Shown here: piece after piece, positions 11,006 through 19,505 of the stretch
Position numbering within the stretch: the stretch's first letter is position 1
How the letters are laid out: each line of letters opens with the position of its first letter
Source: Cognatazoarcus halotolerans
GTDB taxonomy: Bacteria; Pseudomonadota; Gammaproteobacteria; Burkholderiales; Rhodocyclaceae
DNA length: 64,000 nucleotides
Direction: 5' to 3'
Assembly: GCF_009800965.1 (NCBI RefSeq)
Contig: NZ_WUAF01000001.1
Location: forward strand, 577,532 to 641,531
Notes under the pieces: generated by a model
What the model saw: only the letters and a program-made list of their open reading frames with translations
The model's database searches: none
Told to the model about the DNA's origin: nothing
Made by a program: the position numbers and the translations under genes

Positions 11006-11664
11006 AAATCGAGAGTGCAGCGCCGCTGCTCCTCGTCCTGGCTCCGGCGATCGTGCTCTCGCTGCTCGCATTGAGCGTGCTCGGGCGACGGCGCCGTGCG
11101 GCCCGCGGCCACTACATCGATGGCTTCGACTTTGCCCGCCTGCTCGACCGGCGCCTCGCCAAACGGCGGCCCGAACTCGACCCGACGCAGCGCGCCCGCG
11201 TCATCGAAGGCTTGCGAGAGTGGTTCCACCTGCATCTGGCCGCCGGCCGCAGGCAGTTGTCGATGCCCTCCCAGGCAGTGGATGACGCGTGGCACGAGTT
11301 CATCCTGTTCACACGCAATTACCAGGATTTCTGCCGTCGTGGGCTCGGACGCTTCCTGCACCACGTTCCGGCCGAAGCAATGGCCACCCCCACGCAGGCG
11401 AGCACCGGCCTGCGCCGCAGCTGGCGCCTTGCCTGCCGCCGCGCGGGCATCGATCCGAAGGCGCCGGCAACGTTGCCGTTGCTCTTCGCCCTGGACGGTG
11501 AACTCGGCCTCGCCGACGGCTTCCGTTACCGTATCGACTGCCTTGCCGCGGGCGGTGCTGGCTCCGGCGCCTACTGCGCCACCCACATCGGCTGCGGGAG
11601 CGGATGCGGCTCGGACGGCGGCGGTGACGGGGATGGCTGCAGCGGCGGTTGCGGCGGCGACTGA
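11002..11664 (+). CDS. membrane-anchored protein with a Gly/Cys-rich tail, coupled to ruvB
   Basis: A 220-residue protein starting on the ATGA overlap with ruvB. One transmembrane helix (about residues 8-28, [17 protein letters not shown]) is followed by RRRR. The middle holds [27 protein letters not shown], which resembles the glycine-rich-domain (GRDP-like) family. The end is Gly, Asp and Cys only ([15 protein letters not shown], then CSGGCGG). The tail could bind metal or lie disordered. No function is established; coupling to ruvB may only reflect a shared transcript. Confidence 0.7.
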
Positions 11665-11686
11665 AAACAAGAAGAGGAGGAGGACG

Positions 11687-12334
11687 ATGCAGCAGATTCT
11701 GGTTTATGGCGATTCGCTTTCCTGGGGCATCGTTCCCGGAAGCCGCGGCCGCCATCCCTTCGCGGTGCGCTGGCCTGGCCGCCTGGAACTACGACTGCAG
11801 GAAAGCGGCCGCGACGTACGCATCATCGAGGACTGCCTGAATGGCCGCCGTACCGTCTGGGACGATCCGTTCAAGGCAGGCCGCAATGGCCTCGTCGGCC
11901 TCGCCCAGCGCATCGAAGTGAATTCTCCGCTGGCACTGGTGATCCTCATGCTTGGCAACAATGATTTCCAGTCGATGCATCCACACAAGGCCTGGCATGC
12001 CGCCCAGGGGGTCGCAGCCCTGGTCGAAGAAATACGCCGCGCGCCAATCGAGCCAGGCATGCCGGCGCCCCCCATCCTGATCGTCGCCCCGCCACCGATC
12101 GGCAAGCCCGCCGGCACCATGGCCGACAAATTCGGCGGCGGCGAAATCAAGTGCGTGGGCCTCGGCCAGGCCCTTGCGCAGGTGGCCGACAACCTCGATT
12201 GCGATTTCTTCGACGCCGGCAGCGTCATCAAGTCGAGCGCGGTCGACGGCGTCCACCTCGACGCAGGCGAACACACGCGCCTCGGCGACGCCCTGATCGG
12301 ACTCGTTACCCGACTGCTCGGCCCAGCCGACTGA
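11687..12334 (+). CDS. SGNH/GDSL hydrolase (arylesterase-like)
   Basis: A 215-residue protein with the four SGNH blocks: VYGDSLSWG (nucleophile Ser), the block II glycine region, LGNNDFQ (Asn), and VDGVHLD near the C-terminus with the catalytic Asp and His. It fits the small arylesterase/acyl-esterase group. No signal peptide, so cytoplasmic. The ATG at 11687 is preceded by a strong purine-rich site (AGGAGGAGG). Confidence 0.87.
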   Translation: MQQILVYGDSLSWGIVPGSRGRHPFAVRWPGRLELRLQESGRDVRIIEDCLNGRRTVWDDPFKAGRNGLVGLAQRIEVNSPLALVILMLGNNDFQSMHPHKAWHAAQGVAALVEEIRRAPIEPGMPAPPILIVAPPPIGKPAGTMADKFGGGEIKCVGLGQALAQVADNLDCDFFDAGSVIKSSAVDGVHLDAGEHTRLGDALIGLVTRLLGPAD

Positions 12335-12340
12335 CGCGCC

Positions 12341-12700
12341 GTGCGCACGCTGCAGGTCATCATCATCACCCTGTGCTTCCTCATGGGCGCTTATCTCCTC
12401 ACCGGGCGCGGATTCTTCATGCCGTCGCGGTGGGACCCTTCAATCGGGGTGGACCTGGTCGGCTGGAGCGCACGCCTGCTGGGTGCCGCCTTGTTGCTGG
12501 TCGCAGTTCTGGGAATCAGTGCCTTGCGAAACTTCGGCAGCGGGACGATGGTCCGCAAGAGCACCGGCTGGCATCGCCGCTATTTTGCGGCGCTGGTCAT
12601 GGCGATCGCGATGATGGCCGCAGCCCTGATGCTCGGCGAGCAAGGCCCAACGCCCGGCTGGCGCGGAACGGCCGGACATGCGCCCCGGAGCCAACCATGA
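12341..12700 (+). CDS. small integral membrane protein
   Basis: A 119-residue protein, GTG start, with three likely transmembrane segments (VIIITLCFLMGAYLL; LLGAALLLVAVLGI; AALVMAIAMMAAALML). Not recognised. Its stop overlaps the start of the lysozyme-inhibitor-like gene (ATGA), so the two are probably co-translated. I see no clear ribosome site for the GTG, so it may be reached by coupling from the SGNH gene seven bases upstream. Confidence 0.65.
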   Translation: MRTLQVIIITLCFLMGAYLLTGRGFFMPSRWDPSIGVDLVGWSARLLGAALLLVAVLGISALRNFGSGTMVRKSTGWHRRYFAALVMAIAMMAAALMLGEQGPTPGWRGTAGHAPRSQP

Positions 12701-13293
12701 TGCGTCACTGTCGTCACGCCATCGGCGTCATTTTTGCGCTCTCCGGCGGCGCGGCGGCCGCCCCCCCGCCCTCATCCGATTGCAGCAGCCCCGCGGTCAG
12801 CACCATCGCGTCGCTGATCTGCTCGGACGACGAACTCGCCACCCTCGATCGCCGGATCGCCGCTACCTACGCCGCTGCGACGCGCAAGGCGACAGGCCAG
12901 CACCCCCGCCGGCTGCAGACCGAACAGGCGGATTGGATGAAGACCCGCGATGCATGCTGGAAGTCAAGCGACCAACGTCGCTGCACACTCGACAGCTATC
13001 GGCAACGCATTGCCGAATTGCAGGCCCGTTACCGCCTCGTTCCACACACCGGCCCGACCCGCTACACCTGCGACGGCCGGAGGGCTGACACGGTCCTTGC
13101 CTACTGGTTCGACACCGATCCGCCCACCCTGATCGCGGAACGCGGGGCTGAAACCGCCTTGATGTACCGACAACCCTCGGCCAGCGGCAGCCGCTACGCC
13201 GGCCGCAACGAGTCCCTCTGGGAATGGCACGGGGAGGCGACCATCGTCTGGGGCTACCAGGCCCCCGAGATGCGTTGCGTGGCAGCCCCCTGA
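12697..13293 (+). CDS. secreted protein with LprI-like and MliC-like lysozyme-inhibitor domains
   Basis: A 198-residue protein with an N-terminal signal (HAIGVIFALSGGAAAAPPP). Residues about 25-110 match the LprI/DUF1311 pattern (ICSDDELATLDRRIAATY, QADWMKTRDACW, RRCTLDSYRQRIAEL, with paired cysteines). The C-terminal part (YTCDGRRADTVLAYWF ... MRCVA) has the beta-rich form of MliC, the inhibitor of c-type lysozyme. Both domain types are linked to lysozyme inhibition, so the likely role is protection of peptidoglycan in the periplasm. No lipobox is evident. Confidence 0.78.
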   Translation: MMRHCRHAIGVIFALSGGAAAAPPPSSDCSSPAVSTIASLICSDDELATLDRRIAATYAAATRKATGQHPRRLQTEQADWMKTRDACWKSSDQRRCTLDSYRQRIAELQARYRLVPHTGPTRYTCDGRRADTVLAYWFDTDPPTLIAERGAETALMYRQPSASGSRYAGRNESLWEWHGEATIVWGYQAPEMRCVAAP

Positions 13294-13311
13294 GCCGCGA
13301 GCGCTTTCTTC

Positions 13312-13758
13312 TCAGTCCAGCAACAGGCGCATCGGCACCATGCCCGAGACGGCGAAGCCGTGTTTTGCATAGAAAGCCTTCGCAAGGTCATTGCTGCCAT
13401 CGGTAAGCAGCGTGATGCGCCGACAACCACGCTCCCGGGCCAGGCCAAGCGCCTCCCGTAACAGCCGGCTACCGACACCCACGCCTCGCTCGGCCGGGTA
13501 GACGACCATATCCTCGAGCAGCGCGACGCGCCCGCCAAGCGCGGTCGACACGGTAAATAGCAGGCTTACCATGCCGACGATCCGGCCTTCCCGCCTCGCG
13601 ACCAACACCGCGCCGAGCGCCTCGTGACCAATGATCCGCAATAAGCCGTCACGCTGCGCGGCCGGGTCCGGCCGGAACTCCACCTCCTGGGCAAACAGCG
13701 TGCACAACAACTGACACAGGGCAGGAACGTCCTCCTGCCCCGCCTGTTCGACGATCAT
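13312..13758 (-). CDS. GNAT family N-acetyltransferase
   Basis: A 148-residue GNAT domain. Motif A is LLEDMVVYPAERGVGVGSRLL, giving the Q/R-x-x-G-x-G acetyl-CoA loop; the C-terminal KAFYAKHGFAVSG is motif B. Substrate unknown. It is convergent with the LprI/MliC gene 18 bases away. Confidence 0.85.
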   Translation of the reverse strand: MIVEQAGQEDVPALCQLLCTLFAQEVEFRPDPAAQRDGLLRIIGHEALGAVLVARREGRIVGMVSLLFTVSTALGGRVALLEDMVVYPAERGVGVGSRLLREALGLARERGCRRITLLTDGSNDLAKAFYAKHGFAVSGMVPMRLLLD

Positions 13759-14096
13759 GTCGCCCCCTTGTCAGTCCGACTGAAACGACACCTGGCAATC
13801 ATCGACCGCTGCTCCACGCGTTGGAACCGGCGTCTCGAAGGCATTGCCGCCACTTCCTCGAACAATGAACCATCCCGGAGGGGCGATGATGCCCGCAGGC
13901 CGTTAGCGCTTTGCGATCTTGGCTTGCTCACAAGGATCAACCGGATGTTCGCCCACGACGGCGGCAAGAGACGCGAGTGCGCCGCGATGCGGGTGTGCGT
14001 GATGCCTTGCAACCGGACTCGGCACATCCTCGTGTCGGCAGGGAGCAGCGGTGAATCCACCTGCCCGCGGCACGACACGGCAGGGCTCGACAAGCA
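13759..14096. other. 338-base stretch without a convincing gene
   Basis: Open frames exist on both strands here (a 112-codon minus frame touching the GNAT start, a 131-codon plus frame), but neither translation looks like a folded protein: both are rich in Arg, Ser and Pro without hydrophobic periodicity. I see no RNA gene or terminator. Confidence 0.4.
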
Positions 14097-14393
14097 CTAT
14101 TCGCCGCGCGCGCCCGAATCGATCCGTGACACCCCTGGCAACGGGTACTTGCGCGAGAAATAGGCGTAGGCACGGCGCATTTCCTTCTCGCGGGACCAAT
14201 GGAAATTCGCTTCGGCATCCGCGATCTGGTCGAGGAACATATGGTGCAGCACCGAGAGACCCTGGGCGGAGCTCAACAATTGTTGCGCAAGCACCGCGGA
14301 CTCCTCGGCCGCGAGCCCGGTGGCATGACTCACCGCGCGGACGGTTTCGACGTCCAGATCGATGAAATCGAGCAGATCGGTTATTGAAAGCAT
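14097..14393 (-). CDS. hypothetical protein, 98 aa, helical
   Basis: The translation starts MLSITDLLDFIDLDVETVRAV and goes on with AAEESAVLAQQLL and EKEMRRAYAYFSRKY. It looks like a real small all-helical cytoplasmic protein: regular leucine spacing, acidic first half, basic end. AGGA lies about 9 bases before the ATG. I do not recognise the family. It is isolated between two gene-poor stretches. Confidence 0.6.
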   Translation of the reverse strand: MLSITDLLDFIDLDVETVRAVSHATGLAAEESAVLAQQLLSSAQGLSVLHHMFLDQIADAEANFHWSREKEMRRAYAYFSRKYPLPGVSRIDSGARGE

Positions 14394-14859
14394 GATTGAT
14401 TTCCTGGAGACAGCCTCGCGCGCTCACACGCATCGAAGCATTTTCAGGCGCAAGTCTCGCATGAGCGCATGTCACGGAGGAAGCACAAACTGAATCGGCC
14501 CGGACGCCGGCCGGCCCCCCGAAAGGCCACCGCGACCCAGTGCGGCGCCACGCTACAGGTGAGCCACGTTGACTCGCTCGCCTAAAATGATCCGGCTGAA
14601 TGCGGCCAAATCCAGCGACATGCGCGGAAATCGAGATGGAATGAGGAACCCTGCGCCCCTCGACGGACCGAACAGCTTGCCACTTTTGGCATAAGATGCA
14701 TCTATCGATCTCAGCTCTGCCCGGCCAGCGAGAGCACGCCCGGGTATGCACGGCGACTCTCCGGACGCTCGCCGGGCCGATGGCTGCACCGACGGGGCGA
14801 TCATGCGAATGGCAAACCGCGGCACGGCCGACAATACCGCTACGAGGGGGAAAAAGCGC
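14394..14859. other. 466-base stretch without a convincing gene
   Basis: Holds the 5' regions of the 98-aa gene and of the divergent GAF-EAL gene. The EAL frame continues upstream of 14860 to an ATG at 14746, but that extension is Arg/Ala/Asp-rich and unlike a domain, so I treat it as leader. Confidence 0.4.
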
Positions 14860-16080
14860 ATGCCGCTTCGCGACATCATCCGACCTAGATTGGGCTCGTC
14901 GACCGCGGAGTCCGTACCCGGAATCCTGCGGGCAATCAGGCAGCATCTGGAAATGGATGTGGCCTTCGTATCCCGGTTTGCCGAAGGGCTGCGGGTATTC
15001 GAGCATGTCGATAGCGGCCTTGATGCCCCGCTCATACGCGCCGGGGATACCGATCCGCTGGAAGAAACCTTCTGCGCACGCCTGGCTGATGGACGTCTGC
15101 CGCTTGTCATCAACGACAGTAGTCAATACCCCGACACGGCCAAACTGGCGCTCTGCCGACGACTGCCGGTCGGGGCCTATCTCGGGGCGCCGATCGTCTT
15201 GCCGAACAGGCAGCTGTACGGCACGGTTTGCTGCTTCAGCCGGCGCCCGATGGCCATGACGAATCGCGACCAGGCCATCATCCGCATCATTGCCGACCTG
15301 ATCGCCGGGCGGGTACAAAAGGAAGCTGATACGGAACAGGCAGAGAGCGAAATGATCGGTCGGGTCAGGCAGGTGCTGGACGGCGACGGACTCTCGATGG
15401 TCTATCAACCCATCGTCGATGTTGCGAACGAACAGGTGGCCGGCTACGAATGCCTTTCTCGCTTCTCGGCGGCCCCGTTGCGCGGCCCGGACGAATGGTT
15501 CAGGGAAGCGGCGGCCGTTGGCTTGTGTGATGACCTGGAACTGCTGGCGATTCGAAAAGCGCTGAACGGACTGGATGGCCTGGGGCAGGATCCCTACGTG
15601 AGCCTCAACATTTCGCCGGGCATTCCGGCCGAGCGGCTGATCGACAGCCTGCACGGTTTCCCGCTCGAGCGGATCGTGCTTGAAATTACCGAGCATGAAG
15701 CAATCGAGGAGTACGACGCGGTCAGAGCCATGCTCGCGCCGTTGCGCAAACTGGGCGTGCGTATCGCGATTGACGATGCCGGTGCCGGATATTCGAGCTT
15801 CCGGCATATCCTCAGGCTGCAACCTCACTTCATCAAGCTGGACATCAGCCTCACACGTGACATCGATACCGACCCGGGCAAGCGGGCGCTGGCAACGGCG
15901 GTCGTACGCTTCGGCAACGACACGGGAAGCGAGATCGTCGCCGAAGGCGTCGAGACGGCCGCCGAGTTCGCGGCGCTCCGCGAGCTCGGGGCGCATAAAG
16001 CGCAGGGTTACTATCTCGGTCATCCGAAACCGCTGGCTGCGGCGATCGCGGACGGCAGCACAGCGCGCCGCCTCCCCTGA
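14860..16080 (+). CDS. GAF-EAL cyclic-di-GMP phosphodiesterase
   Basis: A 406-residue cytoplasmic protein. Residues about 15-150 form a GAF-like sensor (VAFVSRF, EETFCARLADGRLPLVINDS, YLGAPIVLPNRQLYGTVC). The rest is an EAL domain: YQPIVDVANEQVAGYECLSRF, LNISP, LEITEHE, IDDAGAGYSSFRHI, IKLDISL, AEGVET. The signature EAL reads ECL, but the E-x-L-x-R pattern and the Asn, Glu, Asp-Asp, Lys and Glu metal and catalytic positions are all present, so hydrolysis of c-di-GMP is likely. The start at 14860 has GAGGGGG nine bases upstream; a start at 14746 would add 38 residues. Confidence 0.88.
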   Translation: MPLRDIIRPRLGSSTAESVPGILRAIRQHLEMDVAFVSRFAEGLRVFEHVDSGLDAPLIRAGDTDPLEETFCARLADGRLPLVINDSSQYPDTAKLALCRRLPVGAYLGAPIVLPNRQLYGTVCCFSRRPMAMTNRDQAIIRIIADLIAGRVQKEADTEQAESEMIGRVRQVLDGDGLSMVYQPIVDVANEQVAGYECLSRFSAAPLRGPDEWFREAAAVGLCDDLELLAIRKALNGLDGLGQDPYVSLNISPGIPAERLIDSLHGFPLERIVLEITEHEAIEEYDAVRAMLAPLRKLGVRIAIDDAGAGYSSFRHILRLQPHFIKLDISLTRDIDTDPGKRALATAVVRFGNDTGSEIVAEGVETAAEFAALRELGAHKAQGYYLGHPKPLAAAIADGSTARRLP

Positions 16081-16121
16081 AACCGGGACCGACCGGGTGA
16101 AGGGTCGGAATCGAACCTCCT

Positions 16122-16598
16122 TCATGCGCCCACATCGAAGCCCGTTTCGAACTTGTTCCTGAAGCGCGACACCAGGGTGCGGAACTTGCGCATGTTGGGA
16201 TCGGCGTAGAGGACCTCATCGCAGAAACGATCGTAGGCGTCCATGTCCGCAACGACGACGATCAGGACGAAATCGATCTCGCCGGTAACCTGATAGCACT
16301 GCTTGACCGCTGCATGACCGAGGGCACGGCGCAGGAATTGTTGATAGAGGTCCTTGCGATCGCGTTCCATCGTCACCTCGACGACGATGTGCAGCAGCGG
16401 ACCGAGCCTTTCGGGCGACAGTAGTGCGACGCGACGCTGGATGTAACCATCATGCTCGAGCCGGCGGACACGCTTGAGGCAGGATGGCGGCGACAGGCCC
16501 ACGCGCTCGGCGAGCGCCTGGTTGGTCTGTCCCGCGTCCTGCTGGAGCAGCGCGAGAATACGGCGATCGATACGATCAAGGCTCACGACACATTCCAT
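16122..16598 (-). CDS. Lrp/AsnC family transcriptional regulator
   Basis: A 158-residue regulator: LDRIDRRILALLQQDAGQTNQALAERVGLSPPSCLKRVRRLEHDG is the Lrp helix-turn-helix. The C-terminal RAM (ligand-sensing) domain contains QCYQVTGEIDFVLIVVVADMDAY. Divergent from a Gate-domain membrane protein, with a spaced inverted repeat between them, so it probably controls that gene and itself in response to an amino acid. Confidence 0.93.
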   Translation of the reverse strand: MECVVSLDRIDRRILALLQQDAGQTNQALAERVGLSPPSCLKRVRRLEHDGYIQRRVALLSPERLGPLLHIVVEVTMERDRKDLYQQFLRRALGHAAVKQCYQVTGEIDFVLIVVVADMDAYDRFCDEVLYADPNMRKFRTLVSRFRNKFETGFDVGA

Positions 16599-16619
16599 TT
16601 ATTTCTCACAGACAGACAA

Positions 16620-16658
16620 TAGCGAATTTTTTGAAAAGTTCTGATCGAAATTTCGCTA
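16620..16658. promoter_or_regulatory. inverted repeat, candidate Lrp-type operator
   Basis: TAGCGAA (16620-16626) and TTCGCTA (16652-16658) are perfect inverted arms whose centres are 32 bases apart, about three helical turns. The segment between is AT-rich and contains TTGAAA, which could be the -35 of the Gate-protein gene. The position in the divergent gap fits a dimer or octamer Lrp site. Confidence 0.45.
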
Positions 16659-16683
16659 ATTATTTGCCTTACCGCACGGCACA

Positions 16684-17685
16684 ATGAGCTCTCCACCGTT
16701 TCCTTGTCAGACGCTCCCCATGCTGCCGCAGCCCCCTCGCCACCCACCCCTTCTTGCCGTGCTTGCCACCTTTGCGAGCGAGATACTCGCGGTGTACTGG
16801 AGCCTGCTGCGTCTGATGGTGCCAACGCTGTTGCTGGTCAAGGCACTCGAACTTGGCGGCGCCACGCATTGGCTGGCCAAGGCGCTGGCGCCGCTGATGA
16901 CGCTGGTCGGACTACCGGACGTGATCGGCCTGGTGTGGGCGGCGACGCTGCTCACCAACATCTACACCGGACTTGCGGTGTTCTCGCAGCTCAACGGCGG
17001 ACTGGATCTGAGCGGTGCTCAGGTGACGGTACTCGGCTGCCTGATGCTGGTAGCCCACTCGCTGCCGGTAGAGGCCGCGGTAGCGCGCGCCGCGGGCGTG
17101 AGCTGGCGCGCCACGCTGGCAATCCGGCTCGGCGGCGCGCTGGCGCTGGCAGCCTCGGTCAACCTCGTCTGCCGCGCGACAGGGTGGCTCGCGGCGCCCG
17201 CGCACTTCGTGGATTTCGGAACAGGCGGAAACGGCACGTTTGCCGACTGGGCGCTGGAGCAGGTGCAGATGCTGCTGATGATCCTGCTGGTGATCGCGGC
17301 CCTGATGGCGTTGCTGCGACTATTGCGACGAATCGGCGTCGAACGGGCGATCCATCGCGCGCTTTCGCCGGTACTGCGACTGATCGGCATTCGCGGCGAA
17401 GCCACCAACATTGCCGTGATCGGCGTGACCCTGGGGCTCACTTTCGGCGCAGGCCTGCTGTTGCGCGAAGTACGGAGCGGTCATCTCGCGCACCGCGACG
17501 TCTTTCTCACGATGGCCTTTCTCGGCCTTGCCCACAGCCTCATCGAGGACACCCTGCTGGTCATGCTTACCGGTGCCGATCTGGTCGGCATACTGTGGGC
17601 AAGGTTGGCCTTTGCATTGGTCGCCGTGGCCGCGCTCGCCCGCCTGCCCGCCCTCACGCGGCGGCTTGCAGCGGCGTCCAATTAG
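16684..17685 (+). CDS. nucleoside-recognition (Gate) domain membrane protein
   Basis: A 333-residue integral membrane protein with about eight to nine hydrophobic helices and two Gate-type repeats: the first around LMTLVGLPDVIGLVWAATLL and LVAHSLPVEAAV, the second around VGLTFGAGLLL-type helices and FLGLAHSLIEDTLLV. The matching AHSLxxE motifs point to two inverted halves. Known Gate proteins move nucleosides or other small solutes; the substrate here is unknown. The Lrp neighbour suggests a link to amino acids. ATG 16720 is an alternative start; neither has a clear ribosome site. Confidence 0.75.
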   Translation: MSSPPFPCQTLPMLPQPPRHPPLLAVLATFASEILAVYWSLLRLMVPTLLLVKALELGGATHWLAKALAPLMTLVGLPDVIGLVWAATLLTNIYTGLAVFSQLNGGLDLSGAQVTVLGCLMLVAHSLPVEAAVARAAGVSWRATLAIRLGGALALAASVNLVCRATGWLAAPAHFVDFGTGGNGTFADWALEQVQMLLMILLVIAALMALLRLLRRIGVERAIHRALSPVLRLIGIRGEATNIAVIGVTLGLTFGAGLLLREVRSGHLAHRDVFLTMAFLGLAHSLIEDTLLVMLTGADLVGILWARLAFALVAVAALARLPALTRRLAAASN

Positions 17686-17692
17686 AACGGGG

Positions 17693-18073
17693 TCAGGCCC
17701 CGTCCCGCTCGCCCGCCTCGCCATCGAGCAAGCGCTCGCACTCCGCCATCAGCGACCGGGCAAGTTCGGAATCGTAGTTGGGGTCGAGCGCTTCCATCAT
17801 TTCGTGCACCGCGAACAGCCCCGCCTCGCGCGACAGTGACCCGGCCATGCTGCGCGCCAGCTGGTCGCTCAGATTCGACAGATGGCGGCGCTCGGCGAGC
17901 GGCAGGCTACGCCCGGTACGGCCGAGCCAATCGGCGGCCAGCGTGGCACCCTGACCCTCGGTCGGCCACTGGCCGTGCTCGTACCAGATCGACAGACGCT
18001 CGGCCGCGAGGGCAAAGACCAGCGCCGCGCGCGTACCGCGTCCGTCTGCGGGCGGCGGGCTCGAGGTGCTCAT
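17693..18073 (-). CDS. hypothetical protein, about 126 aa
   Basis: The translation starts MSTSSPPPADGRGTRAAL and becomes a mostly helical soluble protein (ALVFALAAERLSIWYEHG, RRHLSNLSDQLARSMAGSL, FAVHEMMEALDPNYDSELARSL). I do not recognise a family. It lies 11 bases after the rlmI stop on the same strand with GGAGG-like bases before the ATG, so it is probably co-transcribed with rlmI. It converges on the Gate gene. Confidence 0.65.
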   Translation of the reverse strand: MSTSSPPPADGRGTRAALVFALAAERLSIWYEHGQWPTEGQGATLAADWLGRTGRSLPLAERRHLSNLSDQLARSMAGSLSREAGLFAVHEMMEALDPNYDSELARSLMAECERLLDGEAGERDGA

Positions 18074-18084
18074 CCGGCCTCCCT

Positions 18085-19275
18085 TCACGCGACCTGGCAG
18101 GCCAGACCCTTGAGGTATTCGCCCTCGGGAACCGCGAGGCCGACGGGGTGATCCGGCGCGGCGCCAAGGCGATGCAATATGCGTGCCTCGACGCCGGCAT
18201 CCGAGGCCGCACCGGCGACGATCTTCTGGAACAGTTCCAGTCCCACCCCGCCCGAGCAGGAATAGGTCATCAGGATGCCCCCCGGACTGAGCAGTCGGAA
18301 ACCCGACAGATTGATGTCCTTGTAGGCCCGTGCGGCACGCTCGGCGTAGGCTGCCGAAGGGGCGAACTTGGGCGGATCGAGAATGATCATGTCGAAGCGC
18401 CGACCTTCTTCCCTGAGCGTCCGCAGGGCCTTGAAAACGTCGTCCTCGCGCCATTCGGCACGGGCGGCGTCAAGCTTCGGATTGAGGGCGAGATTGCGCG
18501 CTGCGCTGGCCAGCGCCGGCGCCGACGAGTCGATCGACAACACCGAGCGAGCCCCGCCGGAGAGTGCCTGCAGCGAAAACCCGCCGGTGTAGCAGAAGCA
18601 GTTGAGCACATCGCGCCCGGCGGCAAGCTGCCCGGTGAGCAGTCGATTGTCGCGCTGATCCAGGTAGAACCCGGTCTTGTGTCCCCCGACCACATCCACC
18701 TCCATGCGCACGCCGTTCTCGACGATGCTCAAGACGCCGTCGGGCAACGCCCCATGCACGCAGCCGGTCACCGCTTCAAGACCTTCGCGACCGCGCACCT
18801 CGGAGTCGGAGCGTTCAAACACCGCCTCGCAGCCGGTTGCTTGGACAATGCCCGCGACGATCGCCTCGCGCCATTTCTCGGCGCCCGCGCTGGTGAGCTG
18901 CAGCGTCACGACCTTGCCATAGCGATCGGCAATCACACCGGGCAGCCCGTCCGATTCGCCATGAATCAGTCGCACCCCTTCCTGCCCGGCCAGCCACGGG
19001 TGAGTCTGGCGACGCGCCACGGAAGCGGCGACGGCACGCTTGAAGAAGGCGTGATCGATCGCCTGCTGAGGGTCGAAACTCCACACACGGGCGCGGATCT
19101 GCGACTCGGGCGACCACGCCGCACGCGCGAGTTCGGTGCCCTCGGCGTCCACCACAGTGACCGTGTCGCCCTCGCGGGCGCGCCCGTCGAGACGGTCGAC
19201 CGAGCCGGCGAAAATCCATGGATGACGGCGCAGCAGCGAGCGGGCCTTGCCGGGCTTGAGAATGAGTTGGGCCAT
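18085..19275 (-). CDS. rlmI: 23S rRNA (cytosine-C5) methyltransferase, RlmI type
   Basis: A 396-residue SAM-dependent methyltransferase. The N-terminal PUA domain (LILKPGKARSLLRRHPWIFAG) binds RNA; an RlmI-like linker carries GLPGVIADRYG; the Rossmann core has VLNCFCYTGGFSLQAL, and ILDPPKFAPS is the catalytic motif IV. A later motif, MTYSCSGGV, contains the second cysteine typical of m5C enzymes. E. coli RlmI acts on C1962. Confidence 0.9.
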   Translation of the reverse strand: MAQLILKPGKARSLLRRHPWIFAGSVDRLDGRAREGDTVTVVDAEGTELARAAWSPESQIRARVWSFDPQQAIDHAFFKRAVAASVARRQTHPWLAGQEGVRLIHGESDGLPGVIADRYGKVVTLQLTSAGAEKWREAIVAGIVQATGCEAVFERSDSEVRGREGLEAVTGCVHGALPDGVLSIVENGVRMEVDVVGGHKTGFYLDQRDNRLLTGQLAAGRDVLNCFCYTGGFSLQALSGGARSVLSIDSSAPALASAARNLALNPKLDAARAEWREDDVFKALRTLREEGRRFDMIILDPPKFAPSAAYAERAARAYKDINLSGFRLLSPGGILMTYSCSGGVGLELFQKIVAGAASDAGVEARILHRLGAAPDHPVGLAVPEGEYLKGLACQVA

Positions 19276-19505
19276 TGCGGACGAGCCTGCGCGAAGAGAC
19301 TGGATCGGAGGAAGCGGAGTTTAGCGGCTTCGGCCGCGATCTCCCAGTCGGTCCGCCGCTGCAACCCGGGTTACCGGTCGTCGGCTCGCGGCTTTCCGGT
19401 TACAAATCAGGCGTCCGAATCGCCCTCGGCACCCGCCGGAGAACGGCAATCTCTGCTACGCTGCGCTCCATCCGATTCATTGCACCATCACCTCCTAGCA
19501 GTTTC

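Noticed and set aside
13755..14093. 112-codon minus-strand ORF touching the GNAT start by ATGA
   Set aside because: The overlap looks operon-like, but the translation is Arg/Ser/Pro-rich without hydrophobic pattern and has no recognisable domain; no ribosome site is evident.
13768..14163. 131-codon plus-strand ORF in the same gap
   Set aside because: No ribosome site, no folded-protein pattern, and it overlaps the better-supported 98-aa gene on the minus strand.
14680..14715. TTGGCATAAGATGCAT as a possible sigma-54 promoter before the EAL gene
   Set aside because: The GG and GC pairs are eight bases apart rather than ten, so it does not fit the -24/-12 consensus.
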